A stretch of DNA of 64,000 nucleotides. Source: Flavobacterium agrisoli (GTDB lineage Bacteria; Bacteroidota; Bacteroidia; Flavobacteriales; Flavobacteriaceae). The position numbers were made by a program, and so were the translations under genes. Position 1 is the first letter of the stretch, and each line of letters begins with the position of its first letter. The DNA is taken from NCBI RefSeq assembly GCF_016522065.1, contig NZ_JAEHFV010000004.1, forward strand, positions 186,001 through 250,000, read 5' to 3'. The notes below the pieces were generated by a model, which was not told the DNA's origin, searched no databases, and saw nothing but the letters and a program-made list of their open reading frames with translations. Below, one piece after another: positions 1 to 9,410 of the stretch.

Positions 1-1195
1 AATCATGGATAAAGCTGACTTTTTAGATAGTAAGTTCTTTAAAAATGACAAAATCTCTCCAGAAGGACAAGAATTTGTAAATAAAATTAATCATTACAGA
101 GATGAAGTTGCCAAATTGGTTCCTTCAGTAGCTTCTAAAGTAAACAGTGTTTTTTCTACTGAAGATGTAACAAACAGAGAAGGAGTTAAATTGCCTTGGT
201 TAGAGTATCACTATAAAGGCTTTCCTTTAGTAGCTTCTTTAACAAAATTGACTCAACTTCAAGCAGATGTGAAAAATATCAATTCGGAAGTATTGTCTAC
301 CATGTTGACAGGTGAGCAAGCAAGTCAATTGTCTTTTACAAACTATAAAGCCTTAGTTGTTTTGGATAAAACAGCTTTTTTCCCTGGAGAAAAAGTAACA
401 GGTAAAATCGTTTTAGGTCGTGTGGATGAAAATACAAAACCTAAAAGTGTAATTTTAAACGGTGCGCAAATGAATCCTTCAAGTTTCAAACAAGGAGGAG
501 TTGTTTTAGATTTTAATGCTGGTGCTTTAGGCCAAAATCCATTAAAAGGTAAATTTATCTTTACAGAAGAAGGTAAAGAAGTACCCGTTGATTTTGAAAG
601 TACGTATACAGTAGTTCCAAGACCAAATTCAGCAACTATTTCTGCAGATAAAATGAATGTAGTTTATAGAGGTGTTGTAAATCCAATGACAATTTCTTTT
701 GCTGGAATTCCAGATAATAACGTGTCGGCTTCGGCTCCAGGATTATCAAAAGCGGGTAACGGAAAATATAACATGAATCCGGGTAGCGGAACAGAAGTTG
801 TTATCAATGTTTCGGGTAAAATGTCAGATGGTAAAGTGGTTACCGATAGAAAAACATTCCGTATCAAAGGTATTCCTGGTCCAACAGGTACTATTAGAGG
901 AGAAATGGGTGTGGTTAAAGGACCTAAATCAAATCTTGAGATTGCTACTGTGGGTGCTAAATTACTTGACTTCGATTTTGAAGTTGGTTTAGATGTTGTT
1001 GGATTTAACTTTAAAATTGCTGGTCAACCTACGGTAGTTGTTAGTGGTAATAAGTTAAATGCGCAATGTAAATCTGTTTTAGCCAAAGCAGGTAGAGGTG
1101 ATCAGGTAACAATTTCTGAAATTAAAACGAAGTTAGTTGGTGCTGGTAGTTATTTATTGCCAAGAACTGCACCGGTTATTTTTGAAATTCAATAA
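1..1195 (+). CDS. gldM: Gliding motility / type IX secretion motor protein GldM (5' end outside window)
   Basis: Partial gene: the frame is already open at base 2 and ends at the TAA at 1193-1195, so roughly the last 396 residues are present. Full GldM is about 510 residues, so the N-terminal transmembrane helix and first periplasmic part lie to the left of the window. The visible part is rich in beta strands, with GldM-like stretches such as FFPGEKVTGKIVLGR and GIPGPTGTIRGEMG. In the family, GldM forms a periplasmic shaft anchored in the inner membrane by GldL; the pair converts proton flow into movement that drives type IX secretion and gliding. gldN follows 39 nt downstream, as in the usual gldKLMN operon. 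The internal ATG at 5 is probably not the true start. Confidence 0.93.
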   Translation, partial: IMDKADFLDSKFFKNDKISPEGQEFVNKINHYRDEVAKLVPSVASKVNSVFSTEDVTNREGVKLPWLEYHYKGFPLVASLTKLTQLQADVKNINSEVLSTMLTGEQASQLSFTNYKALVVLDKTAFFPGEKVTGKIVLGRVDENTKPKSVILNGAQMNPSSFKQGGVVLDFNAGALGQNPLKGKFIFTEEGKEVPVDFESTYTVVPRPNSATISADKMNVVYRGVVNPMTISFAGIPDNNVSASAPGLSKAGNGKYNMNPGSGTEVVINVSGKMSDGKVVTDRKTFRIKGIPGPTGTIRGEMGVVKGPKSNLEIATVGAKLLDFDFEVGLDVVGFNFKIAGQPTVVVSGNKLNAQCKSVLAKAGRGDQVTISEIKTKLVGAGSYLLPRTAPVIFEIQ

Positions 1196-1234
1196 TATTG
1201 TAGTTAATCTACATCAACATCTTATAATGATATC

Positions 1235-2128
1235 ATGATGAAAGTGAGAAATTTTTTAATGGCTGTATTAACTGTTGCAGGAACCTATACTTCTTTTGCT
1301 CAGTCTAATTTGCTTAATGCAAAAACTCCAAGTGAAATCGGTTTAAAAACACCAGCTCAATTGGATTCTGACAATGACAAACCTCTTGCATACGGTTATG
1401 TACACGACAGAGATGTTTTAATGGGGAAAACGGTTTGGGAAATTATTGATTTGAATGAGAGAATCAATTTCCCGTTATACTTCCCTGTAGATACAGCTAA
1501 TATCGGATCGGATAGACGTTCATTATACGATGTGTTGTCGAAAGCTATTAGAAATGGTGAGATAACCGAAGTATATACTGATAGTTATTTCAATACTAAA
1601 AAATCGCTTAACGATATTCAGGCTTCTTTATCTCGTATTGATACTACAGATGCTGGTAGAGAGCAAATTAACGCCGGTACAAAATTATCTGATGAGTATG
1701 TTTTGCGTACAGATATTACGGCACAAGATGTAGTTCAGTATAAAATCAAAGGATATTGGTATTTTGATAAACGTCAGAGTGAATTGAAATATCGTTTGCT
1801 TGGGATTTGTCCGGTAGCACCAGACGTATATACGATCAATAGTGATGAAAAAGATTATGTTGAAATGTTTTGGATTTTCTTCCCAGATGCGAGAGAAGTA
1901 TTGCATAAGGCAAAATCATTCAATGACAAAAACTCAGCATTGCCTATTTCTTTTGATCAAATCTTAAATTCACGACGCTTTAATAGTGTGATTTACAAAG
2001 AAGAAAATGTATACGGTGATAGAGAAATTAAAGAATACATGCAAGATAATGCACAAAATCAATTGTTAGAGGCTGAGCGTATCAAAGAAAAAATTAGAAA
2101 TTTCGAATCGGATATGTGGAATTATTAA
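1235..2128 (+). CDS. gldN: Gliding motility / type IX secretion protein GldN
   Basis: 297 residues with a signal peptide ending near SFAQ (residues 20-23), so the product is exported to the periplasm. The body matches the GldN family, including the DRDVLMGKTVWEIIDLNE stretch near residue 60 and the ICPVAPDVY region. GldN binds the lipoprotein GldK to form periplasmic rings under the outer membrane that couple to the GldLM motor; it is needed for secretion of T9SS substrates. Two ATGs are adjacent (1235 and 1238), and either could be the start. It sits directly behind gldM and is followed by a strong terminator, so it is the last gene of this operon. Confidence 0.93.
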   Translation: MMKVRNFLMAVLTVAGTYTSFAQSNLLNAKTPSEIGLKTPAQLDSDNDKPLAYGYVHDRDVLMGKTVWEIIDLNERINFPLYFPVDTANIGSDRRSLYDVLSKAIRNGEITEVYTDSYFNTKKSLNDIQASLSRIDTTDAGREQINAGTKLSDEYVLRTDITAQDVVQYKIKGYWYFDKRQSELKYRLLGICPVAPDVYTINSDEKDYVEMFWIFFPDAREVLHKAKSFNDKNSALPISFDQILNSRRFNSVIYKEENVYGDREIKEYMQDNAQNQLLEAERIKEKIRNFESDMWNY

Positions 2129-2149
2129 TTCACATTATTTAAACTTTTA

Positions 2150-2183
2150 AAAACTCTTATCTTCATAGATAAGAGTTTTTTTT
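2150..2183 (+). terminator. Rho-independent terminator after gldN
   Basis: A 12-bp perfect stem (2150-2161 with 2168-2179) with a 6-nt loop is followed by a run of T. It ends the gldMN transcript. Confidence 0.85.
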
Positions 2184-2190
2184 ATATCCT

Positions 2191-2198
2191 TATTTTTG
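2191..2198 (+). promoter_or_regulatory. Candidate -7 box TATTTTTG
   Basis: This matches the Bacteroidota -7 consensus TAnnTTTG and lies 4 nt before the ATG at 2203. No TTG -33 element is seen at normal spacing. If used, transcription would begin at or very near the start codon. Confidence 0.35.
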
Positions 2199-2202
2199 CA
2201 AA

Positions 2203-3252
2203 ATGATAGATTATATAATTGTCGGTTCGGGTTTGGCTGGAATTGCTTTTGCTGAAGAAGCATTAAAGCATCAGAAAACTTTTGTGGTTTTTGATAATCA
2301 TTCGCAAAATTCTTCCAGAATTGCTGGTGGTTTGTACAATCCGGTTATTTTAAAGCGATTCAGCGAAGTATGGCAAGCTGCCGAACAATTAGAAGTCATG
2401 AACTCGTTTTATGAATCTGTCGAAGCTAAACTACTATCAAAATTTAACTTTAAACGGCCTATTTTAAGGAAGTTTTTTTCTATAGAAGAGCAAAACAATT
2501 GGTTTGTTGCTTCTGATAAAATTGGACTTAATCCTTTTTTATCTACTAAATTAATTGCAAAAAAATATAAAGGTATAGAGTCTCCCTTTGATTATGGCGA
2601 AGTTTTGCAAACAGGCTATGTAGACACTGCCTCCTTTTTAAACGCTTATAGGAACTATTTAAAAAACAATCAGTTCTTAATCGAAGAAAAATTTGATTAC
2701 AACGAATTGTTTTTTGACGATCATGGCTTGACTTATAAAAATTTTAAAGCTAAAAATATCATTTTTGCTGAGGGTTTTGGAATGATGCATAATCCTTTTT
2801 TTCAGGATTTACCTTTAGATGGAACCAAAGGAGAGCTTTTTGTTATAAAAGCTCCAACACTTGATTTAGATGTAATTGTGAATACGAGCGTCTTTATTTT
2901 GCCTATGGGTAACGATTTATTTAAAGTGGGTGCTACTTATAATTGGAAGGACAAAACCGACTTACCTACAGAAGAAGGTAAAAAGGAGTTAATTGAGCGT
3001 ATTCAAGAAATATTGAATTGTGACTTTGAAATTATAGCACATTTTGCAGGAGTGAGGCCTACTGTTAAAGATAGAAGACCACTTTTAGGGACTCATCCTA
3101 TTCATGCAAACATGCATCTCTTAAATGGACTAGGAACTCGTGGAGTAATGCTAGCGCCCTCAATGGCCAAAATGTTATACGATTATATTGAAAATAAAAT
3201 GCCACTCGATGCAACTATCGATATTAAAAGAATTTACAAAAAGCGATCTTAA
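2203..3252 (+). CDS. FAD-dependent oxidoreductase (DAO family)
   Basis: 349 residues. An N-terminal Rossmann dinucleotide-binding motif GSGLAGIAFAE (residues 8-18) and a C-terminal block with GVRPTVKDRRP and GLGTRGVMLAP mark a D-amino-acid-oxidase-type flavoprotein. The latter stretch resembles the FAD-contacting end of glycine oxidase/ThiO relatives. No signal peptide is seen, so it is probably cytoplasmic. The substrate cannot be read from the sequence, and no neighbour belongs to an obvious amine or amino-acid pathway. It converges on a DUF983 gene only 6 nt away. Confidence 0.8.
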   Translation: MIDYIIVGSGLAGIAFAEEALKHQKTFVVFDNHSQNSSRIAGGLYNPVILKRFSEVWQAAEQLEVMNSFYESVEAKLLSKFNFKRPILRKFFSIEEQNNWFVASDKIGLNPFLSTKLIAKKYKGIESPFDYGEVLQTGYVDTASFLNAYRNYLKNNQFLIEEKFDYNELFFDDHGLTYKNFKAKNIIFAEGFGMMHNPFFQDLPLDGTKGELFVIKAPTLDLDVIVNTSVFILPMGNDLFKVGATYNWKDKTDLPTEEGKKELIERIQEILNCDFEIIAHFAGVRPTVKDRRPLLGTHPIHANMHLLNGLGTRGVMLAPSMAKMLYDYIENKMPLDATIDIKRIYKKRS

Positions 3253-3258
3253 TAGTTT

Positions 3259-3657
3259 TTATGATGTGGTGCTTTTTTCGTAGCTAACAAACATGTTAAT
3301 GTAAATGTTTCGAGCCAAACGCAATACCACTGGTTGCAAAACAATTGTAGCGGCAATAATAGCGATAAATGCGATTTTTAAACTAGCTTGCATAAAAACA
3401 TAAGCAATGATAAAAGCTGCAACCCCCACGGCTACATTTAAAGCATAACTTACATACATGGCACCATAAAAAAAGGAAGGTTCTAACTGGTACCTTAATC
3501 CACAATGTGAACATTTCTCGTTCATATCAAGAATTTTACCTAAATAGTATGGATTTTTTTGGGTGTACATACTCTCATTTTGGCATTTTGGACAAGTTCC
3601 TGTTAAAATGCTATTTAGTTTGGATCCTTTTTTTAACATTTGCAAAAATTTTATCAA
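3259..3657 (-). CDS. DUF983 zinc-ribbon membrane protein
   Basis: 132 residues. Near the N-terminus two CxxC pairs (CPKCQ and CSHCG) form a likely zinc ribbon. Two hydrophobic segments follow (about residues 70-90 and 95-115). This is the DUF983 layout; the biochemical function is not known. M1 and M7 are both possible starts. The gene is divergent from the ABC-F gene, with 45 nt between the start codons, and convergent with the FAD oxidoreductase. Confidence 0.85.
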   Translation of the reverse strand: MIKFLQMLKKGSKLNSILTGTCPKCQNESMYTQKNPYYLGKILDMNEKCSHCGLRYQLEPSFFYGAMYVSYALNVAVGVAAFIIAYVFMQASLKIAFIAIIAATIVLQPVVLRLARNIYINMFVSYEKSTTS

Positions 3658-3702
3658 AGGTAGCTTTTTTTGAGCTTAGCCTATGTTATATCTATCATAA
3701 TT

Positions 3703-5616
3703 ATGCTTAATATACACAATTTATCCGTTTCTTTTGGAGGAACTTATTTATTTGAAGAAGTTACATTCCGTTTAGGAGCTGGAGATCGAGTGGGTCTTGT
3801 AGGGAAAAATGGTGCGGGTAAATCGACCATGCTTAAAATGTTGGCTCGGGATTTTGCACCAGATTCGGGAGTCATTTCGCAAGAGAAGGACATTCGGATG
3901 GGATTTTTACGTCAGGACATCGATTTTGAACACGGAAGAACCGTTTTAGAAGAAGCCTACGAAGCTTTTACCGAAATTAAAATTGTAGAAAAAAAGTTAG
4001 AAGAAATTAACCATCAATTAGTTTCTAGGACTGATTATGAAAGCGAAGAATACAGTAAAATTATTGAAGATTTATCTGATTATACCCATCGATTCGATTT
4101 ATTAGGTGGTTATAATTATGTTGGAGATACCGAAAAAATTTTATTGGGACTTGGATTTAAAAGAGAGGTTTTTAACAACCAAACCGAAACATTTTCGGGT
4201 GGTTGGCGAATGCGTATTGAATTGGCCAAATTGCTTTTACAAAACAATGATGTATTGCTATTGGATGAGCCCACCAATCACTTGGATATAGAAAGTATCA
4301 TTTGGTTAGAAAACTTCTTGCGAAATTACCCTGGCGTCGTGGTGATTGTTTCGCACGATAAAATGTTTTTGGATAATGTTACCAATCGTACCATCGAAAT
4401 TTCATTAGGAAAAGCGTATGATTTTAATAAACCCTATTCGGAGTATTTAGAGCTACGTCATGAAATTCGAGAAAAGCAATTGGCTACTCAAAAAAATCAG
4501 GCTAAAAAAATCGAAGAAACAGAAAAGTTAATTGAAAAGTTTAGAGCCAAAGCTTCTAAAGCTTCGATGGCACAATCGTTAATAAAAAAATTAGATAAAG
4601 TCGAACGAATTGAAGTCGATGAAGACGATAATTCGGTGATGAGTATTTCGTTTCCAGTTTCTAAAGAACCGGGTAAAGTAGTTGTGGAGGCAGAAAACGT
4701 TACAAAAGCATACGGTGATAAAGTTATTTTAAAAGATATTGATTTGTTGGTTGAACGCGGAAGTAAAATCGCTTTTGTTGGGCAAAACGGACAAGGTAAA
4801 TCGACTTTTATCAAAGCTATTGTAAATGAATTTGAGTACGACGGGACAATTAAATTAGGACATAATGTACAATTGGGATATTTTGCGCAAAACCAAGCAG
4901 AATATTTAGATGGTGAAAAAACATTATTACAAACCATGGAAGATGCCGCTACTGATACCAATCGGTCAAAAGTGCGCGATATGTTGGGGGCTTTTTTATT
5001 TCGTGGCGATGATGTAGAGAAAAAAGTAAAAGTACTCTCGGGTGGAGAACGAAACCGTTTGGCTCTTTGTAAACTTTTGTTGCAACCCATCAATGTATTG
5101 TTGATGGATGAGCCTACGAATCACTTGGACATTAAATCGAAAAATGTTTTAAAAGCAGCTTTGCAAAAATTTGCAGGTACCTTGTTGTTGGTTTCTCATG
5201 ATCGTGATTTTCTTCAAGGAATGTCAAATATAGTGTACGAGTTTAAAGATCAAAAAATCAAAGAATATTTAGGCGATATAAATTTTTTCTTAGAGCAGCG
5301 TAATTTAGAAAATATGCGAGAAGTGGAGAAAAAAGATGTTGTTAAAACGAATCAGCCGAAAGAAAACAATACTAAATTATCGTACGAAGATCAAAAGAAA
5401 ACGAAAAGTTTGCATAATCGATTGAGTAAAATTGAAAGTCAAATTAAAGAACTCGAAAAAGCGATTCAGCATGATGATAAAATGTTGACATCTAATTATG
5501 ATAAACACATAGAAGACGCCTCTTTTTTTACGGCTTATACCAAAAAGAAGTCCGATTTAGATCAATTGTTATTGGATTGGGAAATTGTTCAGGAAGAAAT
5601 TGACGCACTGAAATAA
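3703..5616 (+). CDS. ABC-F family ATP-binding protein
   Basis: 637 residues from the ATG at 3703. An in-frame ATG at 3670 would add 11 residues ahead of the conserved opening MLNIHNLSVSFGG, so the later start is preferred. There are two ATP-binding cassettes and no membrane segments. Walker A motifs are GKNGAGKST (about residue 34) and GQNGQGKST. Signature motifs are FSGGWRMR and LSGGERNR. Walker B motifs are LLLDEPTNHLD and LLMDEPTNHLD. A charged linker separates the cassettes and the C-terminal 80 residues form a coiled coil, as in Uup/ABC-F proteins. Family members act on the ribosome or translation stress; the exact subgroup, including any antibiotic-protection role, cannot be decided here. 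Confidence 0.9.
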   Translation: MLNIHNLSVSFGGTYLFEEVTFRLGAGDRVGLVGKNGAGKSTMLKMLARDFAPDSGVISQEKDIRMGFLRQDIDFEHGRTVLEEAYEAFTEIKIVEKKLEEINHQLVSRTDYESEEYSKIIEDLSDYTHRFDLLGGYNYVGDTEKILLGLGFKREVFNNQTETFSGGWRMRIELAKLLLQNNDVLLLDEPTNHLDIESIIWLENFLRNYPGVVVIVSHDKMFLDNVTNRTIEISLGKAYDFNKPYSEYLELRHEIREKQLATQKNQAKKIEETEKLIEKFRAKASKASMAQSLIKKLDKVERIEVDEDDNSVMSISFPVSKEPGKVVVEAENVTKAYGDKVILKDIDLLVERGSKIAFVGQNGQGKSTFIKAIVNEFEYDGTIKLGHNVQLGYFAQNQAEYLDGEKTLLQTMEDAATDTNRSKVRDMLGAFLFRGDDVEKKVKVLSGGERNRLALCKLLLQPINVLLMDEPTNHLDIKSKNVLKAALQKFAGTLLLVSHDRDFLQGMSNIVYEFKDQKIKEYLGDINFFLEQRNLENMREVEKKDVVKTNQPKENNTKLSYEDQKKTKSLHNRLSKIESQIKELEKAIQHDDKMLTSNYDKHIEDASFFTAYTKKKSDLDQLLLDWEIVQEEIDALK

Positions 5617-5632
5617 TAAAAAGACTACTAGG

Positions 5633-5671
5633 AAAAGTTTCAAAATGAAGTAAAATTTTGAAACTTTTTTT
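5633..5671. terminator. Bidirectional terminator between convergent genes
   Basis: A 14-bp stem (5633-5646 with 5655-5668) begins in A-rich and ends in T-rich sequence. It can stop the ABC-F transcript on the plus strand and the App1-like transcript on the minus strand. Confidence 0.75.
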
Positions 5672-6635
5672 ATATCAAACCAATTTTTTTTGAGTGTGCA
5701 ATGGCTTCGTTACTGTCTTTAAAATAACATACTTCCACTTCTAAACTGGTTAAATTATCCAAAACGGCCGACACTTTTGTTTTTTTTGATTTTCCGGTTT
5801 GCCGAATGTAAACTGCTTTTACCGTAATTGGGAAAATTTTGCATATATGTTCGTATAAATAAGGATCTTGTTGCGAATCATCTCCCAATAAAACATACTT
5901 CAAATTGGGATAAAATTCTAAAACATGCTTTATTTTTTCAAATTTATGATGATGGCTGCCTCTTCCGCTTTTAAAAAAATCAAAGAACCCTGTTTTAATG
6001 TTTTTTAATAAGACCACAGCTCTGGGTAACTCATGGAGTTTGGTAAACCGTACAATAAATTGATACAAATTCCATTCGCTACTCGAAATGTAAAAAAAAG
6101 CATTCTGTTCACTTTTGTTGTTCCGATTGGCTGTACTCAGCGCTTGATAATGTAGAACAACATTTTCAAAAATTTTGCGATCATTTAAGTTTTTAAACAA
6201 TAAAATATACAATTTCTTGAAGATATTTTGAGTGTGAGAAACCAAAAAAGTATCATCAATATCCGAAATGATTCCTAAATTACCTTGGTGCGGCCGAATG
6301 AACGTTTCTTTCAATACAATGGTTTCTCCGTCGTATTCGTGACTTACTAGGTAATTTTGCCATCCAAATGTATGAGGAGCATCGAGCGGAATACAAAATT
6401 TAAAATAGCCATCATCTAAGGTTTTGGTGTGAATTTTTTGATTATTAAAATGCAAATACACATCATAATTTGCAATGGTTTTAATTTTATATAGTGCAAT
6501 TATCGAACGGGCATTTTTTAAACTTTTCTTTTCAAAATTATAATCGGTTTTAGAATTAGGCCTAAAAACATGACCCATAACAATTAACTCGTTTTCATTT
6601 GCATAACCGCGATATAATTTTACAATTGGAATCAT
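5670..6635 (-). CDS. App1-like phosphatase (DUF2183)
   Basis: About 321 residues from the ATG at 6633-6635; an upstream in-frame ATG at 6731 would overlap the divergent lipid-kinase gene and adds an unlikely leader. A haloacid-dehalogenase-like motif DIDDTFLVS (DxDxT) sits mid-protein and a second acidic motif LGDDSQQDP lies towards the C-terminus, matching the App1/DUF2183 catalytic domain. In yeast, App1 is a phosphatidate phosphatase. The N-terminal 130 residues look like a beta-rich accessory domain. The divergent lipid-kinase gene suggests a shared role in phospholipid turnover, which is an inference. Confidence 0.8.
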   Translation of the reverse strand: MIPIVKLYRGYANENELIVMGHVFRPNSKTDYNFEKKSLKNARSIIALYKIKTIANYDVYLHFNNQKIHTKTLDDGYFKFCIPLDAPHTFGWQNYLVSHEYDGETIVLKETFIRPHQGNLGIISDIDDTFLVSHTQNIFKKLYILLFKNLNDRKIFENVVLHYQALSTANRNNKSEQNAFFYISSSEWNLYQFIVRFTKLHELPRAVVLLKNIKTGFFDFFKSGRGSHHHKFEKIKHVLEFYPNLKYVLLGDDSQQDPYLYEHICKIFPITVKAVYIRQTGKSKKTKVSAVLDNLTSLEVEVCYFKDSNEAIAHSKKIGLI

Positions 6636-6697
6636 AGATTTTGTATATTTAATAAAATTCTTAAGCGAATTACCTTGTTTAAAGTAAAGATAAAATT

Positions 6698-7567
6698 TTG
6701 AAAAAGAATATCCTATTTGTTGTAAACCCAATTTCGGGCGATGTTGATAAAACGGAACTAATTGATTTGGTTCAAAATTACGCGTCTAATTGGGACATTG
6801 GTATTATTGTTTACGAAACAACGGGAGAGGATGATCAAAAGCAAATTTTAACCATTTGCGAATCGGTGCCCTTGAATCGGATTTTGGTTGCGGGAGGGGA
6901 TGGAACTATTAAAATGGTGGCCGAAGCTATTGAAGATTTGTCTCTTTCCCTCGGAATTTTACCCGCAGGATCCGCCAACGGATTGGCAACCGATTTAAAT
7001 TTACCTAAAAGTATCGAAGAAAATTTAAGTATTGCTTTTCATAATGACCATATGGATATGGACATGATTTGTATTAATGGGAAGCGTAGTTTGCATTTAA
7101 GTGACTTGGGATTAAATGCCGATTTGATAAAGAACTACGAGGCCAATAATCTACGAGGTTTTTGGGGTTACGCTGCACAAGCGTATACTACTTTAAAAGA
7201 ATCGGAGTTGCCTTTTTCGGCTAAAATAATAACCGAGGAGTTGAATTTTGAAATTGAAGCCCGAATGATTGTTATTGCAAATTCTCAAAAATACGGTACG
7301 GGTGTTACAATTAATCCATTGGGTGTGATGAATGATGGAAAATTTGAATTGGTGATATTGAAAAATCTGGATTTAGTTGTTTTGGGTAAAATTTTAAACG
7401 GCAACATTCCGATTAATACCGAAGATGTGGTAATAGTATCTACGCACAAAGCTAAAATTGAACTAGAGAAACCAGTAAGTTTTCAAATTGACGGCGAATA
7501 TTGTGGTAAACAAACGAAATTGGATATAAGTGTCTTAAAACAGCATTTAAAAGTAGTAATTCCGTAA
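6698..7567 (+). CDS. Diacylglycerol-kinase-family lipid kinase
   Basis: 289 residues, starting at a TTG codon (6698-6700) because no in-frame ATG precedes the conserved opening KKNILFVVNPISGD. Motifs of the DAGK catalytic domain are the N-terminal NPISG, the nucleotide-binding GGDGT (about residue 67) and LPAGSANGLATDL. The C-terminal half is the beta-rich second domain of YegS/DgkB-type kinases. It probably phosphorylates a membrane lipid such as diacylglycerol, at the cytoplasmic face. It is divergent from the App1-like phosphatase gene, so a kinase and a phosphatase for lipids may share one intergenic region. Confidence 0.82.
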   Translation: MKKNILFVVNPISGDVDKTELIDLVQNYASNWDIGIIVYETTGEDDQKQILTICESVPLNRILVAGGDGTIKMVAEAIEDLSLSLGILPAGSANGLATDLNLPKSIEENLSIAFHNDHMDMDMICINGKRSLHLSDLGLNADLIKNYEANNLRGFWGYAAQAYTTLKESELPFSAKIITEELNFEIEARMIVIANSQKYGTGVTINPLGVMNDGKFELVILKNLDLVVLGKILNGNIPINTEDVVIVSTHKAKIELEKPVSFQIDGEYCGKQTKLDISVLKQHLKVVIP

Positions 7568-7568
7568 T

Positions 7569-8714
7569 TTATTTAAATGGATTTCGTTCTTTCCAATCGG
7601 TTTTGGGTTCGAAATAGCGAAATAATTTAGGCATATTAACCTGAATGAGTCGGCTTTTGTGACTGATTAATCCAAACATTGCCACCGGTTTTGCACCTAC
7701 CGAACTTTTGATTTCCAATGCCGTTCTTGCAAAAATAATTTGACTGAATTGCTTTTTTATGGAATAAGCAATCATGTCGTACAACATGTTTAAATACAAC
7801 ATTTTTTCTTTTTGTAGTGTTTCGTCGTAACCTAAAAAATACGTATCAATAGCACTTCCGTTTTTAATCAATGTATTAAAACCAATTAATTTATCGTTAT
7901 AGAAATAGCCATAAAATAAAAAGTCATCCTTCAAATGTTTCTTTAAAACGCTAAAATGATTTTTTGCTAAAAAAAAGGTGTTAAAAGGTGCATTTTTAGC
8001 AACGTGATAATACAGTTCATAAATTGTGTCTTCTAAAGTAATAATGTCATTGAGTGTGCATTTTTTTTTAGTTAAATCAGTCGCTTTTTTGCGCGCTCTT
8101 TTGTATTGATCACGGTATTTTTTATTCAAATCGGCTACATAATCTACTTCCGATTTCCAGTTGTTTTCTATATTGAAAACCATATTGGGCTGCGTTGAAA
8201 AAACAAAAGCCAAGGGGAATTTAGTATGTATGTTACTTATTTCTTCTGAATTAAAATCTTTTATAGTTGTAATATGGACTTTTTTCCCTTCTTTTTTGAG
8301 GTTTTTTTTGATTTCGGTTAAAGCCGTATTTAGAGCTGATAATCCGTTTTTTAAATCGGTGTTTTTTTTAAAAAGAAAAGCATTTTGTCCAGTTAACATA
8401 TTGTTTCCCAAAAAAAGAACACGAGAAGCAAAATTTTTAAAGGCGATATTTCGAACCGAAGTTTTAAGGCATTTGTCTCTTTCGCCATAAGAATCCAGTA
8501 AATCCGAATCTAAAAATTGCGAAATAGCACAGCCGATAAGTTCCGATTTTTCGAATATTCCAATAAAAAAACAGCGCATATTTAGCGGCGCAGATTCTTC
8601 TAAAACAGCCAAATACCGTGTGCTTAAAAAAATATTTTCAGATGCAATTATATCCCAATCGGATGGTAATTCTCTTGTTTTCGTGAAAATTTTGAAAGTA
8701 AAATTCAGATTCAA
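7569..8714 (-). CDS. GNAT-like acetyltransferase protein
   Basis: 381 residues with no signal peptide or membrane helix. The second half resembles the duplicated GNAT fold of BioF2/FemAB-like proteins: a stretch rich in Lys/Arg (YRDQYKRARKKATDLTKKK), then an ELYYHVAKNAPF segment and FLGYDETLQKEKMLYLNMLYDMI. Several flavobacterial proteins of this length are labelled GNAT or peptidogalycan-type transferases, but I cannot name a substrate. It ends 2 nt from the convergent lipid-kinase gene. Confidence 0.5.
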   Translation of the reverse strand: MNLNFTFKIFTKTRELPSDWDIIASENIFLSTRYLAVLEESAPLNMRCFFIGIFEKSELIGCAISQFLDSDLLDSYGERDKCLKTSVRNIAFKNFASRVLFLGNNMLTGQNAFLFKKNTDLKNGLSALNTALTEIKKNLKKEGKKVHITTIKDFNSEEISNIHTKFPLAFVFSTQPNMVFNIENNWKSEVDYVADLNKKYRDQYKRARKKATDLTKKKCTLNDIITLEDTIYELYYHVAKNAPFNTFFLAKNHFSVLKKHLKDDFLFYGYFYNDKLIGFNTLIKNGSAIDTYFLGYDETLQKEKMLYLNMLYDMIAYSIKKQFSQIIFARTALEIKSSVGAKPVAMFGLISHKSRLIQVNMPKLFRYFEPKTDWKERNPFK

Positions 8715-8807
8715 TTTTTATTTTTCTCAAATGTAAATAAATCTTGTAGTTCGGTTATGCCATTAAAATGTTAAACATTCAATGAAGTTTAGGTCGATTT
8801 AATTTGG

Positions 8808-9297
8808 TTAAGCCCAACCGCACAAGATAGCACCCACAACAGTTAAGGTTACAGTCCAAAATCCGGCATGAATAAAAATATATTTCCATGATTTTCTTTC
8901 AAATAAGCCATTAATGCCAATGATGGGAAGTGCGAAAAAAATTCCGGTTATAAATCCATGTAATGCACCGTGTTTAAAAGTTCTAAAAGCACCGCCGTAA
9001 TCAGTCATAAAAGCAGCAAAGGATGGTTTAAGCTGTTTCTATCATGGTAGCGCCGCCAATCATGCCTACAGCTCCTGTTTGATGTATGGTAAGCGACATC
9101 AGGGTTCCGGTTATCATTAAAGCAAAAAGATACGTAAAGCCAAATATTTTGAGCATGTTACCTTTTCTAAGTTCTTCGGTGGTAAAACCGTTTTCTTTCA
9201 TCCAAATGGTTCCGAATACTTTTGGGTTGTACCATATAAAACCGATAATTAAAACAAAAAATGCAGATACTGGGAATGCTAATGGGTTGGTTATCAT
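8808..9297 (-). pseudogene. DUF1761 membrane protein, interrupted by one-base frameshift
   Basis: Two adjacent minus-strand frames together make one DUF1761 protein. The first (ATG at 9297 to TAA at 9028-9030) gives 89 residues with FIWYNPKVFGTIWMKENGFT, typical of the family N-terminus. The second (through 8808) continues with FKHGALHGFITGIFFALP and ends LTVVGAILCGWA, typical of its C-terminus. Skipping the single T at 9030 joins GCT to AAA-CCA-TCC and restores one 162-residue frame. The site reads GCT-TAA-A. It may be a mutation, an assembly error or a +1 frameshift signal. Four hydrophobic segments are expected in the whole protein; the function is unknown. Confidence 0.78.
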
Positions 9298-9410
9298 GAT
9301 CGTGGTTTTTAAGTTAGTGTTGTAAAAGTACAAAAAACAGTATTGTTTTTTTTATGATTTTTTATGGGAATATTTTGTCGAAAAATCGGTAAATATTTTG
9401 AAGTCAAAGT

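Noticed and set aside
4497-5093. 198-codon open frame opposite the ABC-F gene
   Set aside because: It lies antisense to a strongly conserved gene, has a Ser/Thr/Phe-rich composition typical of reverse-strand shadows and matches no family.
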